Of a DNA stretch of 8,306 nucleotides, positions 6,892 through 8,306 are shown piece by piece (within the stretch, counting starts at the first letter, position 1; every line of letters begins with the position of its first letter). A program made the translations under genes and the position numbers. The stretch covers positions 1 to 8,306 of the forward strand of contig JBEKEO010000137.1 of assembly GCA_050013795.1 (NCBI GenBank). The letters run 5' to 3'. This DNA is from CAWHOW01 sp050013795 (GTDB lineage Bacteria; Bacteroidota; Bacteroidia; Bacteroidales; CG2-30-32-10). Under the pieces are notes generated by a model. It was given only the letters and a program-made list of their open reading frames with translations, was not told where the DNA came from and did not search any database.

Positions 6892-6921
6892 TTTTATGGT
6901 TGCGGATAATAAAGCAAACAA

Positions 6922-8306
6922 CTAAAATTCCAGATAAATAAATGGCTGTGCCTGAATACTAAACACCTGGTAAATAACAATAAACGCTAGAAAAATTACA
7001 AAAACTTTAATTATCCAATGCAGCTTGGTAAATCTATTAACAAGAACAGTATTCCACCTAAAAGGCGTAAAATGAAGAAATAGTCCTAGTATCATGACAA
7101 GGGAGGGATATATATACAAGCCTATCCATTGCCCTGCAAGGCTGAAATCGACAGAGGTGAATATCTTTTCATATATCTTTATTGCAGTTGCCATGTCGGT
7201 GGCACGGAAAATAATAAAGGTGAAACAGATAAAATGAAAGGTGATAAAGATGCTGATAAACTTATATATACCGCTATTCATGCTTTTCTTTATCCTATTC
7301 CTGCTTTTATTTGTAAGTCTGTCCCATGCCATTGCAATACCGTGCAAACCGCCCCAAATAATAAAAGTAAAGCGTGCCCCATGCCATAAACCACAAATGA
7401 TAAACGTAATTACAACAGCAAGCATAAGCCCTAATATATTCCAGCGTCTGAGCTTAAGCGACAAAGGAGTGAAAAGATAATCGCGCAGCCATGCCGAAAG
7501 TGTAAGGTGCCAACGCCTCCAGAAGTCGGTAATATTCACCGCCGAAAAAGGTTTGTTAAAATTCGGCATGATGGAAAAACCGAGCAGGCAGGCAATACCT
7601 ATAACAATATCTGTATATCCCGAGAAATCGAAATATAGTTGAATGGTGTAGCCATAGCTTGCCATCAGGCTTTCAAATCCTGTAAAATACGAAGGTGCAT
7701 CAAAAACCCTGTCAACAAAATTATTTGCAAGAAAATCAGCTATCACTATTTTTTTGAAAGCCCCGCTCATGATAAGGAACAACCCTTTTCCTATAGTTTC
7801 ATGGTTTATTATTAGCTTGTTTTTTATTTGCGGTAACAAGTCGGCAGCTTTAGAAATAGGACCTGCTAGGATGTTAGGGAAAAATGAAACGTAAAGCACA
7901 TAATTAATGTAATTCTTTTCAGGTACATCAATTGTTTCACTGTAAAGGTCGAAAATGTATGATAGTGTTTTGAAAATAAAGAATGAAATCCCGATTGGAA
8001 GAATAATATTCAACACCAGCGGGTCGTTGACTCCATTTATGTTTGCCCATGCCTGCAGGAAGAAATTAGTGTATTTGAAGTAAAACAGGCAGCCAAGATC
8101 AATAAATAATGACAGAAGCAAGAGCCATGTTTTCCCCGACTTTTTCTTTGCATTAAATATTCCTTTACCTATAAAAAAATCTGAAGTTGAAATTACAATT
8201 AAAAGAACCAATGCAATTCCGCTAACCTTGTAATAAAAATAAAGGCTAAACAGCAATAGCAATAGATTCCTTGCTTTCACATGATTAAAAGCAACAGCAT
8301 AAACCA
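6922..8306 (-). CDS. MBOAT-family (AlgI-like) membrane O-acyltransferase, 5' end outside the window
   Basis: A polytopic inner-membrane protein of the AlgI/DltB branch of the MBOAT family, which passes acyl (often acetyl) groups across the membrane to extracellular or periplasmic polymers. Family motifs in order, numbered from the GTG at 8280: LPIGISFFIFKTLSYIFDLY (94-113), FFPNILAGPISK (133-144), QLYFDFSGYTDIVIGIA (214-230), the NFNKPF...TDFWRRWHLTLSAWLRDYLF block (240-270) and GLWHGARFTFIIWGGLHG (297-314) with the conserved catalytic His300. The C-terminus QPFIYLEF is the usual family end. The GTG is probably not the start: the frame stays open upstream to 8304, adding VYAVAFNH, and KARNLLLLLFSLYFYYK corresponds to the second hydrophobic segment of the family, so about 20-30 N-terminal residues are missing. 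The acceptor polymer is unknown; the SGNH-hydrolase-like partners often found beside such genes are not in the window. Confidence 0.92.
   Translation of the reverse strand, partial: VYAVAFNHVKARNLLLLLFSLYFYYKVSGIALVLLIVISTSDFFIGKGIFNAKKKSGKTWLLLLSLFIDLGCLFYFKYTNFFLQAWANINGVNDPLVLNIILPIGISFFIFKTLSYIFDLYSETIDVPEKNYINYVLYVSFFPNILAGPISKAADLLPQIKNKLIINHETIGKGLFLIMSGAFKKIVIADFLANNFVDRVFDAPSYFTGFESLMASYGYTIQLYFDFSGYTDIVIGIACLLGFSIMPNFNKPFSAVNITDFWRRWHLTLSAWLRDYLFTPLSLKLRRWNILGLMLAVVITFIICGLWHGARFTFIIWGGLHGIAMAWDRLTNKSRNRIKKSMNSGIYKFISIFITFHFICFTFIIFRATDMATAIKIYEKIFTSVDFSLAGQWIGLYIYPSLVMILGLFLHFTPFRWNTVLVNRFTKLHWIIKVFVIFLAFIVIYQVFSIQAQPFIYLEF

Larger units (their letters stand above)
6497..6921. other. 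425-bp AT-rich intergenic region without a recognised gene
   Basis: This gap lies downstream of the minus-strand acyltransferase gene and upstream of the minus-strand carboxylase operon, so it should hold the operon promoter. I find no exact minus-strand TAnnTTTG box in it. It contains T- and A-runs, several imperfect repeats and two inverted repeats (listed separately), but no tRNA-like cloverleaf and no convincing ORF. The longest I noticed is an 18-codon frame at 6553-6609 on the plus strand with no supporting signal. A small RNA or a 5' leader element cannot be excluded. Confidence 0.6.

Noticed and set aside
7129..7480. Two overlapping plus-strand frames inside the acyltransferase gene
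   Set aside because: They are antisense to conserved MBOAT motifs and have no start signals or known domains.

Overview
The window looks like chromosomal DNA from a Bacteroidota (Bacteroidetes) bacterium. Three things point there: a secreted protease ending in a type IX secretion (T9SS) C-terminal sorting domain, a TlpA-like thiol-disulfide protein with the Bacteroidetes-type N-terminal extension, and TAnnTTTG promoter -7 boxes in the divergent intergenic gap. The non-coding DNA is very AT-rich and start codons lack clear Shine-Dalgarno sequences, which also fits. The species cannot be named from this sequence.

Layout from left to right. Positions 1-231 are non-coding: an array of 21-bp near-palindromic repeats runs into the left edge (1-60), then come a small hairpin and a strong intrinsic terminator (182-213). 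The terminator serves the minus-strand gene at 232-2886, a C10 (streptopain-family) cysteine protease with PKD, Asp-box and T9SS domains. A 120-bp divergent promoter region (2887-3006) separates it from a plus-strand TlpA-like thioredoxin-fold protein (3007-4419). That gene converges on a two-gene minus-strand operon (6496 to 4497) encoding the carboxyltransferase subunit of an acyl-CoA carboxylase/decarboxylase and its biotin carrier protein. A 425-bp AT-rich gap with no convincing gene follows (6497-6921). The last gene is a minus-strand MBOAT/AlgI-type O-acyltransferase that runs off the right edge, so its true start lies outside the window.

The carboxyltransferase and biotin carrier work together: the carrier's biotinyl-lysine shuttles a carboxyl group to or from an acyl-CoA such as propionyl-/methylmalonyl-CoA. 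Neither a biotin carboxylase nor a membrane decarboxylase subunit is next to them, so the direction of the reaction is not settled. The protease, the thiol-disulfide protein and the acyltransferase belong to the cell envelope or the outside of the cell, but nothing shows that they act in one pathway.

I did not find a convincing new multi-gene system. The least explained element is the repeat array at the left edge. The other points worth checking are the incomplete carboxylase cassette, the oddly charged tails of the biotin carrier, and the large gene-free gap.
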